DNA from: Enterococcus mundtii
Lineage (GTDB): Bacteria > Bacillota > Bacilli > Lactobacillales > Enterococcaceae
Direction of reading: 5' to 3'
DNA: 64,000 nt
NCBI RefSeq assembly: GCF_003957375.1
Contig: NZ_CP025473.1
Location: forward strand, 1,203,501 to 1,267,500
Positions 37,390 to 47,046 of this stretch are shown piece by piece. The notes under the pieces were generated by a model. That model did no database searches and was not told where the DNA came from. It was given only the letters and a program-made list of their open reading frames with translations. The position numbers and the translations under genes are program-made. Positions within the stretch are counted from its first letter, which is position 1. Every line of letters begins with the position of its first letter.

Positions 37390-37896
37390 ATGATTGGACC
37401 AATTGTAAGAGAGTTATTACTACAAAATCAAGAGACATTTTTGGTTCCAGCAGAAAACGTGGCAAATGTTATGTATCAACATCCGTTATCGCATGGACTA
37501 TTAGTTTTATCGAAAGTTGGCTACACTAAAATCCCTGTCTTAGGGAAAGATGATCGCTTTGTTGGTCTAGTCAGTCTGTCGAATGTTGTCAATAAGATGA
37601 TGGACCTACAAACAATCAGTATGGAACCATTAGAAGGCCTAACAGTTGCTGATGTAATGGAAACCGATGTACCAACCATTGATGAAAATTGGGAACTAGA
37701 AGAAGTTCTTCATCTACTAGTGGATGCTTCGTTCTTGCCAGTTGTCACAGAGGATAAAGTGTTCAAAGGAATCATCACACGAAAAGAGTTATTGAAAGCA
37801 GTTAATTACATGGTACACGAATTAGAACGTCAAAATATTGTATCACCTAAAATAGATGTAGATGATTTAAGAGAAAGAATCGATATCGTTAGTTAA
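37390..37896 (+). CDS. cbpB: CBS domain protein CbpB (YkuL-like), probable c-di-AMP binding
   Basis: The 168-residue protein has two CBS domains (about residues 20-75 and 80-135; GLLVLSKVGYTKIPVLGKDDRFVGLVSLSN and VADVMETDVPTIDENWELEEVLHLLVDASFLPVV). Listeria CbpB binds c-di-AMP and influences Rel, and YkuL is its Bacillus relative. ATG 37390 lies seven bases after GGAGGG. The longer frame starting at 37195 lies in the preceding gene. It lies 106 bases beyond the phosphodiesterase and ends in a strong terminator. Confidence 0.82.
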   Translation: MIGPIVRELLLQNQETFLVPAENVANVMYQHPLSHGLLVLSKVGYTKIPVLGKDDRFVGLVSLSNVVNKMMDLQTISMEPLEGLTVADVMETDVPTIDENWELEEVLHLLVDASFLPVVTEDKVFKGIITRKELLKAVNYMVHELERQNIVSPKIDVDDLRERIDIVS

Positions 37897-37940
37897 AGGT
37901 AATTGATCCTACTCACAAAATATAAAGACATAAAACAAAC

Positions 37941-37995
37941 GAAGCGACGTCCAAAAGTTAGATTATATTTCTAACTTTTGGATGTCGCTTCATTT
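37941..37995. terminator. Strong hairpin terminator after cbpB
   Basis: GAAGCGAC-TCCAAAAGTTAG pairs with CTAACTTTTGGA-GTCGCTTC. Confidence 0.75.
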
Positions 37996-38091
37996 GAAGT
38001 ATTAAGGAATGGCACGAGTGGTAATCAAGTTTGTCCTGGGAATCAAATACTTTAGTCATTTTAGACATTTTTCTAATGACTAAAAAAAGAG

Positions 38092-38155
38092 GTCAAACCT
38101 AAACACTTCTGTCCATTCGGTTTTAGGTGGTAGGAGAGGGCTAATGTCCCACTCC
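38092..38155 (-). repeat. Truncated copy of the intergenic hairpin repeat (copy D)
   Basis: TAAACACTTCTGTCC and CATTCGGTTTTAGGTGG are the two ends of the repeat family, here joined with the hairpin body missing, plus flanking matter GGCTAATGTCCCACTCCC similar to the outer part of copy B. Confidence 0.5.
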
Positions 38156-38175
38156 CGGCGTATACACTACATAAA

Positions 38176-39093
38176 CTATTTCAATACGATTGGTGTATTT
38201 GGGATGCTGTAACCGGCAGCTGTCAGTTCTTTGACATATGAACTCAAAAATTCTTCTTTCAATTCGAACTGTTTACCATTTAAAACGTAACAGATCGTCC
38301 GAATCGCAAAGTTGCTGTTGCCGATATCGACCAATCCAAAGATCGATGGCTCAGTTTGTAATTCCTCTTCGTATTTTACAGCTAACGTTTCATTAACTTT
38401 TTGAATGATCTCATAGATCTTATCATAGCCTTCTTCCGGAACGATACGAATATCAAGAACGACTTGCATATTGGAACGAGACAGGTTACTGATCGTTGTG
38501 ATACTACGGTTTGGAATGAAATGAACGGTACCGTCAACACCTTTGAGTTGCAGTGTCCGGATACCAACGGATACCACGGTTCCTTCGATGGTAAGATTCG
38601 TTAATTTGACATAGTCGCCAACGTCCATTTGTTGTTCCATGATGATAAAGAAGCCAGTGATCACATCACTCATAAAGCCTTGTGCCCCTAAACCTATGGC
38701 TACTCCGGCAATCCCTGCTCCGGCTAATAGTGAACCAATCGGCACACCGATCACGGATAGGATGGCATAAATAAAGAAAAAGCCAATCGTATAATTGAAA
38801 ATGGTATTTAAAAGACTTTGTAATGTTTTTAAGCGGCTACCGTTAAGAACGGTTTTTTTTGAATATTGTTTAAAAGATTTGTCGATCAAGTATTTACCGA
38901 TTCGATTGATGAGTCCAAAAAGAATAATCAAAAAAATAAGGAATAATCCTTTTTGGATCATTGTAGAAAAAATCCCATCCCAATCAATATTATTCCAAAA
39001 ACGTTGGAATGCATTGAGTTGACTAACCGCTTGATCAGTCAAATTTTCTCCAGTTGAGCTTGTTGTTTCTGCTGTTGCAATGAATGAAAACAT
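38176..39093 (-). CDS. mscS: Small-conductance mechanosensitive channel, MscS family
   Basis: The 305-residue membrane protein has an N-terminal helix (about 43-65), a second and third helix with the glycine/alanine pore pattern LLAGAGIAGVAIGLGAQGFMSDVITGFFIIMEQQMDVGDYVKL (about residues 135-178), then the beta domain with VVSVGIRTLQLKGVDGTVHFIPNRSI. It releases solutes on hypo-osmotic shock. AAAGGGG precedes ATG by five bases. Confidence 0.92.
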   Translation of the reverse strand: MFSFIATAETTSSTGENLTDQAVSQLNAFQRFWNNIDWDGIFSTMIQKGLFLIFLIILFGLINRIGKYLIDKSFKQYSKKTVLNGSRLKTLQSLLNTIFNYTIGFFFIYAILSVIGVPIGSLLAGAGIAGVAIGLGAQGFMSDVITGFFIIMEQQMDVGDYVKLTNLTIEGTVVSVGIRTLQLKGVDGTVHFIPNRSITTISNLSRSNMQVVLDIRIVPEEGYDKIYEIIQKVNETLAVKYEEELQTEPSIFGLVDIGNSNFAIRTICYVLNGKQFELKEEFLSSYVKELTAAGYSIPNTPIVLK

Positions 39094-39263
39094 AAAATCC
39101 CCTTTCTAATTAGTCTCTTTTGTATTGTAACAAGAACAGCATAAAAATCAAAATAAATCATAAAATAAGTCCGAGGTGAGAATTGCAATAACAAGTGGTT
39201 AAAATAAACGATGACAAATGGGAGAGATAGTGCTAAAATATTTCAAAACTGACGATTGGTGGT

Positions 39264-40283
39264 ATGAACATGCAAATAGATTGGGATAACTTAGGATTTT
39301 CTTACATCAAAACACCTTGGCGCTTCGTTACCAAATGGAGAGATGGCGAGTGGGGAAAAGGCGAATTGACCGAGGATAATTATCTGTCACTCCATGAAGG
39401 ATCGCCCGCACTTCACTATGGCCAACAGTGCTTTGAAGGATTAAAAGCTTATCGTAGAAAAGATGGAAAGGTCAATTTATTCCGTCCAGAGCAAAACAGT
39501 CGTCGCTTGAACCAGAGTGCCAGACGTTTATTGATGCCCATGGTTCCAGAAAAAATGTTTGTTGATGCAGTAAAAGAAGTCGTAAAGGCAAATGAAGCCT
39601 TTGTGCCACCTTATGGTTCAGGCGCAACGTTGTATTTACGTCCTTTCCTGATCGGGGTTGGAGAAAACATTGGTGTTCATCCAGCGCCTGAGTATTTGTT
39701 TGTTGTTTTCTGTACGCCTGTAGGAGCCTATTTCAAAGGTGGATTGAAACCAACGAACTTTATCGTTTCTGACTATGACCGAGCGGCACCTAATGGAACA
39801 GGAGCTGCCAAAGTAGGAGGTAACTACGCAGCAAGTCTATTACCAGGGACTGAAGCGAAAGAATTAAATTATTCAGATTGCGTTTACCTAGATCCAGCGA
39901 CGCACACAAAAATTGAAGAAGTCGGCGCGGCGAATTTCTTTGGTATCACTAAAGACAACCAGTTCATCACACCGCAATCGCCTTCGATTTTACCAAGTAT
40001 TACGAAGTATTCCTTGTTGCAGATTGCGGAAGAACGTTTAGGGCTTAAAGCAGTTGAGGGAGACATCTACATCGATCAACTTGATCAATTTGCAGAAGCA
40101 GGTGCGTGTGGAACCGCAGCGGTGATTTCACCGATTGGTGGAATCTACTATAAAAATGATTTACATGTCTTTTACAGTGAGACAGAAGTAGGACCAGTAA
40201 CTAAGCGTTTATATGAAGAATTGACGGGTATCCAGTTTGGGGATATCGAAGCACCAGAAGGTTGGATCGAAGTCGTCGAATAA
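39264..40283 (+). CDS. ilvE: Branched-chain amino-acid aminotransferase
   Basis: The 339-residue fold-type IV PLP enzyme transaminates leucine, isoleucine and valine. [47 protein letters not shown], the PLP lysine in [13 protein letters not shown] and [12 protein letters not shown] are typical. ATG 39264 has GGTGGT upstream; the next Met two codons on is possible. It is monocistronic. Confidence 0.95.
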   Translation: MNMQIDWDNLGFSYIKTPWRFVTKWRDGEWGKGELTEDNYLSLHEGSPALHYGQQCFEGLKAYRRKDGKVNLFRPEQNSRRLNQSARRLLMPMVPEKMFVDAVKEVVKANEAFVPPYGSGATLYLRPFLIGVGENIGVHPAPEYLFVVFCTPVGAYFKGGLKPTNFIVSDYDRAAPNGTGAAKVGGNYAASLLPGTEAKELNYSDCVYLDPATHTKIEEVGAANFFGITKDNQFITPQSPSILPSITKYSLLQIAEERLGLKAVEGDIYIDQLDQFAEAGACGTAAVISPIGGIYYKNDLHVFYSETEVGPVTKRLYEELTGIQFGDIEAPEGWIEVVE

Positions 40284-40307
40284 TGACTGGCTTTAAAAAT
40301 AACTACA

Positions 40308-40344
40308 AAAAAATCAGCTCTCACGTTGGAGGGCTGATTTTTTA
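40308..40344. terminator. Bidirectional terminator between ilvE and fabI
   Basis: AAAAATCAGC and GCTGATTTTTT arms lie between convergent genes. Confidence 0.8.
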
Positions 40345-40349
40345 TTGGA

Positions 40350-41105
40350 TCAAGATAAGTGAACACCTTTATCTACGTAAATGATATCACCGATGATCCC
40401 GCTAGATAGGGGGCTGATCAAGAAAGCACAAGTATTTCCGACTTCTTCGATCGTCACACCTTGTTGATCGGGGGTGCGTGATTCGGATAACTCGATCAAT
40501 TTTTGGTAATCCTTCACACCAGTAACTGCTAACGTTTTGATCGCACCAGCAGAGATCCCATTGACACGGATTCCTTTAGGTGAGAATTCAGCGGCTAAGT
40601 AGCGAATGGCAGCTTCTAGTGAAGCTTTTGCGATTCCCATCATATTATAATTAGGGATCGCTCGTTGTGAACCAAGATAAGACATACTTACGATGCCGCT
40701 GTTGGGAGCTAAGTATTTTTGGGCATACTTCGATACAGCGATCAATGAATAGCTGCTGATGTCTTGTGCTAATTGATAACCCTCTCTTGAAATATCAGAA
40801 ACGTTACCTGAAAGCTCTTCTTTGTTGGCATAAGCAACAGCATGGACCAAACCATGGATTTCACCGGCATATTCACCAATCGTATCCATCGCTTTTTCGA
40901 TGCTCTCATCGCTAGCAACATCACACTCTACAGTGAAGGCATCTTCACCGACTAATTTGACTAGCGATTTTTTCATACGTTCATTTTGGTACGTATAGAT
41001 GATCTCAGCGCCTTGTTGCATCATTGCTTCCGCACAACCCCAAGCAATACTGCGTTTATTCGCAACACCCATGATCACGATTTTTTTTCCTTCTAAAAAA
41101 GACAT
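40350..41105 (-). CDS. fabI: Enoyl-ACP reductase (NADH), FabI
   Basis: The 251-residue short-chain-type reductase performs the last step of fatty-acid elongation and is the triclosan target class. KIVIMGVANKRSIAWGCAEAM binds NAD, and the catalytic Tyr/Lys pair appears in YNMMGIAK (Y-x6-K, about residues 155-162). RVNGISAGAIKTLAV follows. ATG 41105 has GGAG eight bases upstream; the extended frame covers the promoter. A FabT-like box overlaps its -35. Confidence 0.95.
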   Translation of the reverse strand: MSFLEGKKIVIMGVANKRSIAWGCAEAMMQQGAEIIYTYQNERMKKSLVKLVGEDAFTVECDVASDESIEKAMDTIGEYAGEIHGLVHAVAYANKEELSGNVSDISREGYQLAQDISSYSLIAVSKYAQKYLAPNSGIVSMSYLGSQRAIPNYNMMGIAKASLEAAIRYLAAEFSPKGIRVNGISAGAIKTLAVTGVKDYQKLIELSESRTPDQQGVTIEEVGNTCAFLISPLSSGIIGDIIYVDKGVHLS

Positions 41106-41182
41106 ATAGACACTCCTTTGATTCAATAAAAGTTTTGTTTGACGATAATATAAGTGCAAAAAAAATAACTTCTTGATTTCTT

Positions 41183-41212
41183 ATTATTCAGTAAAATGCT
41201 TTGATTGTCAAA
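41183..41212 (-). promoter_or_regulatory. fabI promoter with FabT-type operator
   Basis: On the reverse strand TTGACA is 17 bases from AATAAT. TTTGATTGTCAAA (41200-41212) overlaps the -35 and fits the FabT inverted repeat TTTGA-N3-TCAAA. FabT repression is inferred. Confidence 0.65.
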
Positions 41213-41260
41213 CTATTTTTTTGAGGAATAAAAAATGATTGCCAAATAATCAAGAATATG

Positions 41261-41281
41261 ATACTTTGATAATCAAAGTAT
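41261..41281 (+). promoter_or_regulatory. FabT-type operator upstream of fabZ
   Basis: A perfect inverted repeat with ten-base arms (ATACTTTGAT and complement) around one central A lies 36 bases before ATG 41317. Its core TTTGATAATCAAA matches FabT operators known in streptococci and enterococci. Confidence 0.7.
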
Positions 41282-41316
41282 TGATTACGGCAATTGCCCG
41301 AAAGAAGGAGTAAACT

Positions 41317-41757
41317 ATGTCATACGCATTATCAGCAACGGAAGTAATGGATCTTATTCCAAACCGTTACCCAATTTGTTACATCGATTACGTGGATTCG
41401 ATCGATTCAGGAAAGAAAATCATTGCAACAAAAAATGTAACGATCAATGAAGATTTTTTCCAAGGGCATTTCCCTGACAATCCTGTCATGCCCGGAGCGT
41501 TGATCCTAGAAACCCTTGCACAAGCAGGTTCGATCTTGATTTTAAAATCAGAAGAGTTCCTAGGGAAACGTGCGTATATCGGTGGGATCAACAAAGCAAA
41601 ATTCCGCCAAAAAGTCGTTCCTGGGGATGTGATGAAGTGTCATTTTGAGATCATCAAAATGAAAGGACCTGTAGGGACTGCGATTTCTGAAGCTTTTGTT
41701 GACGATAAAAAAGTGTGTGAATGTGAATTTACATTTATCGTCAATGAGCAAGCATAA
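41317..41757 (+). CDS. fabZ: 3-hydroxyacyl-ACP dehydratase, FabZ/FabN type
   Basis: The 146-residue hot-dog-fold enzyme has the catalytic His in FQGHFPDNPVMPGALILETLAQAGSI (about residue 50) with the helix glutamate. It dehydrates hydroxyacyl-ACP. In E. faecalis a similar enzyme beside fabI, FabN, also isomerises the double bond to start unsaturated chains; sequence inspection alone cannot separate the two. No fabO partner adjoins it here. GAAGGAG precedes ATG. Confidence 0.9.
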   Translation: MSYALSATEVMDLIPNRYPICYIDYVDSIDSGKKIIATKNVTINEDFFQGHFPDNPVMPGALILETLAQAGSILILKSEEFLGKRAYIGGINKAKFRQKVVPGDVMKCHFEIIKMKGPVGTAISEAFVDDKKVCECEFTFIVNEQA

Positions 41758-41848
41758 AGATAAAAATAAATTTTAGGAACCCATAGATAGGTTCTAAAAA
41801 TAGCAATAGATATGGCAATTGGGGAGCGGAAAGTAGCTTTCCGCAAAA

Positions 41849-41897
41849 AAGAATCATCTTCTGAATAGTTTTCTATTCTTGGATGATCTTTTTTTGT
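41849..41897 (+). terminator. Intrinsic terminator after fabZ
   Basis: AATCATC...GAATAG pairs with CTATTC...GATGATC then seven Ts. Smaller hairpins (41776-41799 and 41826-41844) precede it. Otherwise 41758-42023 has no gene. Confidence 0.65.
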
Positions 41898-42023
41898 CTA
41901 TTTAAGACTATTTTCAAAATGTTAAGTTTTACTAAAGGTGAAAATGAAAACAACTATTTTTTAGCGAAAATATAAAAAATAGTTGAAAGCCCCAGCCATC
42001 AAAAGTTTTTTTAGTAAAAATGG

Positions 42024-42180
42024 AAGTAGGACATTCGTTCACCCTCACCCACCTATAACCGAATAAACGGCGGGAACAAAAGTAACCTCTTCGAAAAATA
42101 AGGCGCCATCCACAAAATTTGAAAAATAATTTTCGTGGATGGCACCTTATTTCTCGAGGCTGAACACTTCTGTCCCGACC
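42024..42180 (+). repeat. Intergenic hairpin repeat, copy B (best preserved)
   Basis: Blocks in order: GGACATTCG, ACCGAATAAACGGCGGG, AAAAGTAAC, AATAAGGCGCCATCCAC, AAAATTTGAAAAATAATTTT, GTGGATGGCACCTTATT, then GAACACTTCTGTCCCGAC. The GCCATCCAC/GTGGATGGC arms form a stable stem. Copy C is the same element inverted. Confidence 0.75.
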
Positions 42181-42218
42181 TTTTTTGATGTTTCAGTAGA
42201 AAGTGATCAAATATGTGT

Positions 42219-42971
42219 TTATTTTGCTTCCTGTAAGATATTGATTTTTTCGATCTTCACATCTTCTTTTGGCTTATCTGAGCTATCTGTTTCGACAGCA
42301 GCGATCGCGTCAACAACGTCCATTCCTTCAACGACTTGACCAAAGACCGTATATTCACCATCTAAACTAGGGTAGCCGCCGTTTTTATAGGCGTCAATAA
42401 TGGCTTGTGGGTAATCATCTTTCAATAAACCATCATGCATATCATCAGAGTTTTGTACGATGAAGAATTGGCTACCATTACTATTAGGGTCTTGTGTACG
42501 AGCCATTGAAAGGGCGCCGCGGATGTTATAAAGTTGGTTTGAGATCTCCGTTTCAAAACCTTCTCCCCAAATACTTTCTCCACCAGTTCCGTTTCCTTCA
42601 GGATCGCCACCTTGGATCATAAAGTCTTGGATGACACGATGGAAAGTGACGCCATCGTAGTAGCCATCTTTGGCATGAGTCATAAAATTCTCTACAGCTT
42701 TTGGTGCAAGCTCTGGGAATAATTTGATCTTGATCGTTCCTTTGGTTGTGACCATTTCAACTAGATCTTCATTATCAGCGACTTCTGTATTCAATTGAGG
42801 TAACTCTAAAGAATTTAAATCAATGCTCTCTACAGTGCTAGTCTCTGTTATTTTTTCTGTAGATTCTTTCGTACTTGAAGAGGCGGTATCTGAACCGTTC
42901 GACGTACAACCAGCTGCAAATAATAGCGTTGCAGTCATACTCATAGTTAAAAATAATTTTTTGTGTTTCAT
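42219..42971 (-). CDS. Peptidyl-prolyl isomerase lipoprotein (cyclophilin type)
   Basis: The 250-residue exported lipoprotein has lipobox FAAGC (Cys about 22), a serine/threonine-rich spacer, and a cyclophilin domain (about 70-245) with FHRVIQDFMIQGGDPEGNGTGGES, ARTQDPNSNGSQFFIV and YTVFGQVVEGMDVVDAI. It probably aids folding of secreted proteins. ATG 42971 follows AAAGGA; the longer open frame crosses the divergent promoter. Confidence 0.93.
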   Translation of the reverse strand: MKHKKLFLTMSMTATLLFAAGCTSNGSDTASSSTKESTEKITETSTVESIDLNSLELPQLNTEVADNEDLVEMVTTKGTIKIKLFPELAPKAVENFMTHAKDGYYDGVTFHRVIQDFMIQGGDPEGNGTGGESIWGEGFETEISNQLYNIRGALSMARTQDPNSNGSQFFIVQNSDDMHDGLLKDDYPQAIIDAYKNGGYPSLDGEYTVFGQVVEGMDVVDAIAAVETDSSDKPKEDVKIEKINILQEAK

Positions 42972-43157
42972 AAGTAATTCCTTTCTTTTTTTGTTCGTTG
43001 TTATCTTTAATGATAGCAAATTATCAGATAAATACCTACACTTTTTCGAACAATAAGCGAAATTATTTAATAAATAGCAAAAGGTGTAGACCATTTGAAA
43101 GCGATTTGTTATAATGTAAGTGGATACAAAAACGCACATCCAGGAGGGTATCAACAC

Positions 43158-44249
43158 ATGGGAAAATTAGGAATTTCAATTTATCCAGAACGTTCAACGT
43201 TTGAAAAGGACAAAGAATATTTAGATTTAGCACATAAATACGGATTTAAACGTGTATTCACAAGTTTATTACAAATTGCAGACGATAAAGAAAAAGTCTT
43301 AGCAGACTTTAAAAAGGTAGTCGATTATGCCAATCAATTAGAGATGGAAGTCATGGTGGATATCAACCCAGCATTATTTGAACAATTAGAGATCACTTAT
43401 GATGATCTATCGTTCTTTGATGAGATGGGGGCTGACGGCATTCGTCTTGATATTGGATTTACTGGAGCTGAAGAAGCAAAAATGACTCGAAATCCATACA
43501 ATATCAAAATCGAGATCAATATGAGTTCAGGCACGAATTATGTTGACAATATCATGAGCTATTCGCCGAACACAGATAACTTACTAGGTTCACATAACTT
43601 TTACCCTCATCGTTATTCTGGTCTAGGATATGATCACTTTGTCGCTTGTTCAGAGAAATTCCGCAAATATAATTTGAATACGATGGCATTCGTAAATTCA
43701 CAAACAGCCGACTTTGGCCCATGGCCGACGCAAGACGGACTTTGTTCACTAGAAGACCATCGTGATCTTGAAATCGCGACGCAAGTCAAACACTTGATGT
43801 TGACAGGTTTGATTGATGATATCTCAGTAGGAAATGCTTATGCGAGTGAAGAGGAATTGCGCGCAATGTCTGAATCCTTCTTTGCAAGTTATCCTACATT
43901 AAAAGTGGATGTAGCAGAAGATATCACAGAAGATGAACGTATTTGTCTATTCGATAATCTTCATAGTTATCGTGGGGATCGCTCAGAGTATATTTTGCGT
44001 TCAACGATGACACGCATCTATTACAAAGACAAACCATTCCCAGCGCATAATACGAAAGATATGACCCGTGGGGATGTGTTGATCGATAACGTTGGTTATG
44101 GTCAATATAAAGGCGAAACACAAATTGCTTTAAAAGAAATGAAAAATGATGGACGAGTGAATGTCGTCGGACGTATCTCAGACGATGAGTTATTCTTACT
44201 TGATTTCTTGAAACCATGGTCAAACTTCAAGTTGATCGAAAGTAAATAA
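43158..44249 (+). CDS. mupG: MupG family protein (DUF871), probable 6-phospho-N-acetylmuramidase
   Basis: The 363-residue protein starts MGKLGISIYPERSTFEKDKEYLDLAHKYGF and continues as a TIM barrel (GADGIRLDIGFTGAEEAKMT, NIKIEINMSSGTNYVDNIM, NFYPHRYSGLGYDHF) with a C-terminal cyclophilin-like domain from about residue 250. Staphylococcal MupG cleaves 6-phospho-MurNAc-GlcNAc during wall recycling. No PTS or MurQ gene adjoins it. ATG 43158 lies nine bases after GGAGGG; TATAAT lies upstream at about 43112. Confidence 0.88.
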   Translation: MGKLGISIYPERSTFEKDKEYLDLAHKYGFKRVFTSLLQIADDKEKVLADFKKVVDYANQLEMEVMVDINPALFEQLEITYDDLSFFDEMGADGIRLDIGFTGAEEAKMTRNPYNIKIEINMSSGTNYVDNIMSYSPNTDNLLGSHNFYPHRYSGLGYDHFVACSEKFRKYNLNTMAFVNSQTADFGPWPTQDGLCSLEDHRDLEIATQVKHLMLTGLIDDISVGNAYASEEELRAMSESFFASYPTLKVDVAEDITEDERICLFDNLHSYRGDRSEYILRSTMTRIYYKDKPFPAHNTKDMTRGDVLIDNVGYGQYKGETQIALKEMKNDGRVNVVGRISDDELFLLDFLKPWSNFKLIESK

Positions 44250-44266
44250 TTGTACAATTAAATATT

Positions 44267-44309
44267 GAAAAGACCTGTAAAGCTCTGATCGCTTTGCGGG
44301 TCTTTTTAA
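44267..44309 (+). terminator. Intrinsic terminator after mupG
   Basis: AAAAGACC-AAAGC pairs with GCTTT-GGTCTTTTT. Confidence 0.8.
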
Positions 44310-44404
44310 TGACGATTATTATTTATTCTAGATTGCATCACACGTCCTCTTTGTTTATACTGATTTTAGACAGTACATCAATGTAAAAGCAAGGAAGGTA
44401 TAAG

Positions 44405-45337
44405 ATGAAACTTTGGATCAAAATTTTAATCGGTGTGACATTACTCGTGACAGTCGTATTAGTCTTTGCGGGCAATTATTTTTATAACTATGCCGTTGTT
44501 CCTTCAGAAAAAGACTTTTTAGAAGGCGATACTCCTGGCACAACAAAAACAAATGAAGAATCGAGTGCACAATCTTGGTTTGCGAATCCTGACAATCGTA
44601 AAGAGTGGCAACAGACATCTACGGATGGGTTGAAGCTATCAGCCATTTATCTACCAGCAACAGACAGTCATAAGACGGCGATTGTGGCTCATGGATATAT
44701 GGGCAATGCAGAAACGATGGCAAATTACGCAAAGATGTTCCATGATCTTGGCTATAACGTATTAGTACCTGATGCGCGTGGACACGGAAAAAGTGAAGGG
44801 GATTATATCGGTTTTGGCTGGCACGAACGGAAAGATTATGTGAAATGGATCGATCAAGTGCTTGAAACAAACGGTCAATCGGAAGAAATCGTTCTATACG
44901 GTATTAGTATGGGGGCAGCGACTGTGATGATGACTAGCGGAGAATCACTGCCTACAAATGTTAAAGCGATCATCGAAGATTGCGGTTATTCCTCTGTTAA
45001 CGAAGAATTGGCTTATCAGCTCAATGAATTATTTAGCTTACCACCGTTTCCACTGATCCAAGTAACCAGCTTGATGACAAAAATCAGAGCCGGCTATTTC
45101 TTTGGGGAAGCTGATGCGATCAAACAATTAGAAAAAAACCAATTACCTATGCTGTTTATCCATGGGGATGCGGATACATTTGTTCCTTACGAAATGTTGG
45201 ACAAAGTCTACCAAGCGACGAACGGACCAAAAGAAAAATATATCGTCCCAGGAGCAGAGCATGCCAAAGCATATTCGATCGATCCTGAGAATTATCAAAA
45301 GACTGTAAGTAGTTTCCTAGAAAAATATGTAAAATAA
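44405..45337 (+). CDS. Membrane-anchored alpha/beta hydrolase
   Basis: The 310-residue protein has an N-terminal membrane segment (residues 3-29) and an alpha/beta-hydrolase domain outside. Motifs: HGYMGNAETM (oxyanion region), PDARGHGKSEGDYIGFGW, nucleophile elbow YGISMGAATV (Ser about 182), Asp in HGDADTFVP and His in AEHAKAY. It resembles the YcjY/Bem46 class of esterases; substrate unknown. AAGGAAGG precedes ATG. Monocistronic. Confidence 0.88.
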   Translation: MKLWIKILIGVTLLVTVVLVFAGNYFYNYAVVPSEKDFLEGDTPGTTKTNEESSAQSWFANPDNRKEWQQTSTDGLKLSAIYLPATDSHKTAIVAHGYMGNAETMANYAKMFHDLGYNVLVPDARGHGKSEGDYIGFGWHERKDYVKWIDQVLETNGQSEEIVLYGISMGAATVMMTSGESLPTNVKAIIEDCGYSSVNEELAYQLNELFSLPPFPLIQVTSLMTKIRAGYFFGEADAIKQLEKNQLPMLFIHGDADTFVPYEMLDKVYQATNGPKEKYIVPGAEHAKAYSIDPENYQKTVSSFLEKYVK

Positions 45338-45339
45338 CT

Positions 45340-45410
45340 GTTGTGACCAAAGTGTTTCTTAAAGAACTTTAAGAACTTTCTTGAAACTTTTGGTCACAAC
45401 GTTTTATTTT
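45340..45410 (+). terminator. Hairpin terminator after the hydrolase gene
   Basis: GTTGTGACCAAA pairs with TTTGGTCACAAC around an A/T-rich inner stem, then TTTTATTTT. Confidence 0.7.
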
Positions 45411-45588
45411 GTCTCCATTCGTTCTTGCAGTAAAATAAAGAAAGAGTCAGGAATTTCCGTGAAACTTTCAGTTTAATGATGGACAAACGGGCCATTCACC
45501 GATAAAATAGACAGGACTTGTGTTTATTGTGGAAATTCAGGTAGTCAGTATAGTTAGAATAGATAAAAGGAAATAGGAGGACGATAAT

Positions 45589-46902
45589 ATGTCCATGTTT
45601 TTAGATCAAGTAACAATCGACGTGAAGGCTGGTAAAGGCGGAGACGGGATGGTTGCGTTTCGTAGAGAAAAATATGTACCTGATGGAGGACCGGCTGGTG
45701 GTGACGGCGGTCAAGGAGGCGATGTGATCTTAGTCGTTGATGAAGGCTTACGCACGTTGATGGACTTCCGTTTCAACCGGCACTTTAAGGCTCAGCCCGG
45801 TGAAAATGGCATGAGTAAAGGAATGCATGGACGTGGTTCTGATGATACGTATGTCAAAGTTCCTCAAGGAACAACTGTACGTGATGCAGAAACAGGGGCA
45901 CTCTTAGGAGATTTGATTGAAGATGGCCAGACTTTAGTAGTAGCAAAAGGTGGCCGCGGCGGTCGCGGAAATATTCGTTTTGCTTCTCCAAGAAACCCTG
46001 CGCCGGAAATTGCTGAAAACGGCGAACCCGGGCAAGAACGTAAAATCGAATTAGAATTAAAAGTACTAGCAGACGTAGGTCTCGTAGGCTTTCCTTCTGT
46101 TGGGAAATCGACCTTGCTTTCTGTGATCTCTTCGGCAAGACCAAAAATCGGGGCGTATCACTTTACTACCCTTGTGCCAAATCTAGGAATGGTCACTACA
46201 AGTGACGGACGTAGTTTTGCGGCGGCGGATCTTCCCGGACTGATCGAAGGAGCTTCACAAGGCGTCGGATTAGGCACACAGTTTTTACGTCATATCGAGC
46301 GTACTCGTGTCATTTTGCATGTGATCGATATGAGTGGAATGGAAGGGCGCGATCCTTACGAAGATTACTTGGCGATCAACCATGAGTTGTCTTCTCATAA
46401 CTTGCGCTTGTTAGAGCGTCCACAGATCATTGTAGCAAATAAGATGGATATGCCGGATGCAGAAGAAAATCTAGTGAAATTCAAAGAACAACTAAATAAA
46501 AACAAAGAAGATGAATTTGCCGATGACATCCCAGTATTCCCGATTTCTGGCGTGACTCGTAAAGGACTGGATGCCTTACTGAATGCGACAGCCGATCTGT
46601 TGGAAGTAACACCAGAATTCCCATTATACGAGGAAGAAATCGAAGAAGAAACCGTTCATTATGGCTTCAATCCAGAAGGTCCTGAATTTACGATCGATCG
46701 TGAACCAGATGCGACATGGGTATTGTCAGGTGAGAAAATCGAGAAGTTGTTCCAAATGACTAACTTTGACCACGATGAAACGGTGATGCGTTTTGCTCGC
46801 CAATTACGTGGGATGGGTGTCGATGAAGCCTTGCGTGCCAGAGGTGCAAAAGATGGTGACTTGGTGCGTATTGGTGAGTTTGAGTTTGAATTTGTCGAAT
46901 AA
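45589..46902 (+). CDS. obgE: GTPase ObgE/CgtA
   Basis: The 437-residue GTPase has the glycine-rich Obg fold (residues 1-158; [29 protein letters not shown]), the G domain (G1 GFPSVGKST about 168, G3 [10 protein letters not shown]4 NKMD) and a C-terminal OCT domain (about 355-430). It acts in 50S ribosome assembly and stress control. ATG 45589 follows AGGAGG by nine bases; the ATG two codons on is also possible. Confidence 0.96.
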   Translation: MSMFLDQVTIDVKAGKGGDGMVAFRREKYVPDGGPAGGDGGQGGDVILVVDEGLRTLMDFRFNRHFKAQPGENGMSKGMHGRGSDDTYVKVPQGTTVRDAETGALLGDLIEDGQTLVVAKGGRGGRGNIRFASPRNPAPEIAENGEPGQERKIELELKVLADVGLVGFPSVGKSTLLSVISSARPKIGAYHFTTLVPNLGMVTTSDGRSFAAADLPGLIEGASQGVGLGTQFLRHIERTRVILHVIDMSGMEGRDPYEDYLAINHELSSHNLRLLERPQIIVANKMDMPDAEENLVKFKEQLNKNKEDEFADDIPVFPISGVTRKGLDALLNATADLLEVTPEFPLYEEEIEEETVHYGFNPEGPEFTIDREPDATWVLSGEKIEKLFQMTNFDHDETVMRFARQLRGMGVDEALRARGAKDGDLVRIGEFEFEFVE

Positions 46903-47046
46903 TATTAGATACACCACATATTTAAGTGACTAGATAGCCGTTCAGTTCCAAGTAATAAGGCAAAATTTGAGAAAATAATCATTCATTTTTTTGGGGTTTG
47001 ACTTACTCTCTTAGGAGCTGGCTTTCGTAGAACCTTTATTGGATTT

